From the NCBI GenBank assembly GCA_947581665.1, contig CANPVI010000109.1:1-5522 (forward strand): a stretch of DNA of 5,522 bases, read 5' to 3'. Origin of the DNA: an uncultured Atopobiaceae bacterium. GTDB taxonomy: Bacteria > Actinomycetota > Coriobacteriia > Coriobacteriales > Atopobiaceae. Position numbers and translations under genes: made by a program. The notes beneath the pieces were generated by a model that was given only the letters and a program-made list of their open reading frames with translations, had not been told where the DNA came from and ran no database searches. This document shows positions 4,182 through 5,522 of this stretch, in pieces. How positions within the stretch are numbered: the first letter of the stretch is position 1; every line of letters starts with the position of its first letter.

Positions 4182-5522
4182 ATGGCGAGCACCCTGAGCG
4201 CGAACACCAACGCGAGCGTCACCCTCGAAAGCACCGACCCCGCCACCAGCTCGCGACGCGCCATGGACGGCATGACCGCCGCGGCGCAGGCGGCCTACGC
4301 GCTCTCCGAGGCGGCGGTGATCTTCCCCATCACGCCGGCCTCCCACATGGCGGAGACGGTGGAGGCGTGGAGCGTCGCCGGCAGGAAGAACCTCCTCGGC
4401 GAGACGGTCGACGTGAAGGAGATGCAGAGCGAGAAGGGCGTCGCGGGCTGCGTGCACGGCTGCCTCGCGGGCGGGGCGCTCACCTCGAGCTTCACCGCCT
4501 CCCAGGGCCTCATGCTCATGATCCCGAACCTCTATAAGATCTCCGGCGAGCTCTTGCCGGGCGTCTTCCACGTCACCTGCCGTTCGCTCTCCGCGCACGC
4601 GCTCTCGATCTTCGGCGACCACCAGGACGTGATGGCCGTGCGCCAAACCGGCGTGGCCATCCTCTTCTCCACCTCCGTGCAGGAATGCATGGACCTCTCG
4701 CTCGTGGCACACCTCGCGGCCATCGACGCGTCGCTCCCCGTCATCCACGCGATGGACGGCTTTCGCACCTCCGACGAGATCGAGACCATCGACGTCATCA
4801 GCCAAGAGGACATGCGCCCGCTCGTGGACTGGGAAAAGGTGCAGGCCTTCCGCGATCGCGCCATGAACCCCGAGCACCCGATGATCCGCGGCACCGCGCA
4901 AAACGGTGACGTCTACTTCCAAAACCGCGAGGCGCCGAACCGCTTCTACGACGCGCTCCCGGGCACGGTGCAGGCGGCGATGGATCGCGTGGCGACGCTC
5001 ATCGGACGCCCCTACCACCTCTTCGACTACGTGGGCGCCGCAGACGCCGAGCGCGTGGTCGTGTGCATGGGATCGGCCGCCGACGTGGTGGAGGAGGTCG
5101 TGCGCTACCTCTGCGCCAAGGGCGAGAAGGTGGGGGTCGTGAAGGTGCGGCTCTACCGGCCCTTCTCCGCGCAGGACTTCGTGGACGCCATCCCGCCCAC
5201 GGCGAAGATCGTGGCCACGCTCGATCGCACGAAGGAGCCGGGAAGCCTCGGCGAGCCCCTCTACCTCGACGTGGCCTGCGCCCTCGCGGAGGCGGGGCGT
5301 GGCGTGCAGGTGATCGGCGGGCGCTATGGCCTCTCCTCGAAGGAGTTCTCCCCCACCATGGTGGCTGCGGTCTTCGAGAACATGGCGGCCGATGAGCCGA
5401 AGCGCCGCTTCACCGTGGGCATCGACGACGACGTGACCCACCTCTCGCTCCCCGTCGGCCCGTCGCTGAACACCCTGCCCGCGGGAATCGCCCAATGCAT
5501 GTTCTACGGCTTCGGCTCGGAC
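4182..5522 (+). CDS. nifJ: Pyruvate:ferredoxin (flavodoxin) oxidoreductase NifJ, N-terminal 447 codons (partial, runs off the right edge)
   Basis: Family role: thiamine-diphosphate and iron-sulfur enzyme that oxidises pyruvate with CoA to acetyl-CoA and CO2, passing electrons to ferredoxin or flavodoxin in the cytoplasm. Seen: the pyrimidine-binding domain I (about 28-260) with FPITPASHMAE at 48-58, KEMQSEKG at 79-86 and CRSLSAHALSIFGDHQDVMAVRQTG at 133-157. Thr51, Glu84 and Arg134 have the same spacing as catalytic Thr31, Glu64 and Arg114 of the Desulfovibrio africanus enzyme. NPEHPMIRGTAQN leads into domain II (about 270-420), with GEKVGVVKVRLYRPFSA, LDRTKEPGS and IGGRYGLSSKEF; the window ends after FYGFGSD, at the start of the gamma-like domain III. 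Full-length relatives have about 1,170-1,200 residues, so the ferredoxin-like and ThDP domains lie outside. Residues 1-27 form a Ser/Thr/Ala-rich extension longer than usual before the conserved MDG; start at 4263 is the alternative. Confidence 0.95.
   Translation, partial: MASTLSANTNASVTLESTDPATSSRRAMDGMTAAAQAAYALSEAAVIFPITPASHMAETVEAWSVAGRKNLLGETVDVKEMQSEKGVAGCVHGCLAGGALTSSFTASQGLMLMIPNLYKISGELLPGVFHVTCRSLSAHALSIFGDHQDVMAVRQTGVAILFSTSVQECMDLSLVAHLAAIDASLPVIHAMDGFRTSDEIETIDVISQEDMRPLVDWEKVQAFRDRAMNPEHPMIRGTAQNGDVYFQNREAPNRFYDALPGTVQAAMDRVATLIGRPYHLFDYVGAADAERVVVCMGSAADVVEEVVRYLCAKGEKVGVVKVRLYRPFSAQDFVDAIPPTAKIVATLDRTKEPGSLGEPLYLDVACALAEAGRGVQVIGGRYGLSSKEFSPTMVAAVFENMAADEPKRRFTVGIDDDVTHLSLPVGPSLNTLPAGIAQCMFYGFGSD

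Noticed and set aside
3812..4273. A minus-strand 153-codon open frame covering the mscL-nifJ gap
   Set aside because: It overlaps the ends of two real genes and runs through the inverted and direct repeats; its repeated Arg/Leu/Cys pattern just reflects those DNA repeats.
3999..5495. A 498-codon minus-strand open frame opposite nifJ
   Set aside because: The opposite strand encodes NifJ with conserved catalytic residues; the antisense product is rich in His, Arg, Gly and Glu without family features.

Overview
The window is GC-rich (roughly two-thirds G+C by eye) and comes from a bacterium with dense, conventional gene packing. It carries a NifJ-type pyruvate:ferredoxin (flavodoxin) oxidoreductase and a small FMN nitroreductase, which points to anaerobic metabolism. 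High GC plus this gene mix is compatible with an anaerobic actinobacterium such as a member of Coriobacteriia. That placement is inference: there is no rRNA or other marker here, and a high-GC anaerobic proteobacterium cannot be excluded.

Layout. (1) Bases 1-783, minus strand: a tight two-gene unit in which a nitroreductase-family protein is followed, after 3 nt, by the 5' end of a 2-isopropylmalate synthase gene (leuA-like) that runs off the left edge. (2) Bases 784-929: a divergent intergenic region with a plausible extended -10 promoter facing right. (3) Bases 930-3275, plus strand: a 781-residue cytoplasmic-looking protein with three C-terminal tetratricopeptide repeats and an N-terminal ~580 residues I do not recognise. 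(4) Bases 3276-3426: a leader region with two hairpins. (5) Bases 3427-3849, plus strand: a complete large-conductance mechanosensitive channel gene, mscL. (6) Bases 3850-4181: a 332-bp gene-free region unusually rich in structure: a perfect 20-bp inverted repeat, a two-copy imperfect direct repeat of about 45 bp, a 17-bp stem, and three adjacent short palindromes. (7) Bases 4182-5522, plus strand: the first 447 codons of nifJ, running off the right edge.

How the genes relate. The nitroreductase and leuA are probably co-transcribed and translationally coupled. The TPR gene, mscL and nifJ share a strand but are separated by 151 bp and 332 bp, so each probably has its own promoter. No shared pathway links them: branched-chain amino acid synthesis (leuA), osmotic safety valve (mscL) and pyruvate oxidation (nifJ) look like neighbouring housekeeping functions. 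I see no tRNA, rRNA, CRISPR array, transposase or phage gene. The most unusual material is the structured intergenic region between mscL and nifJ; the least understood gene is the TPR protein.
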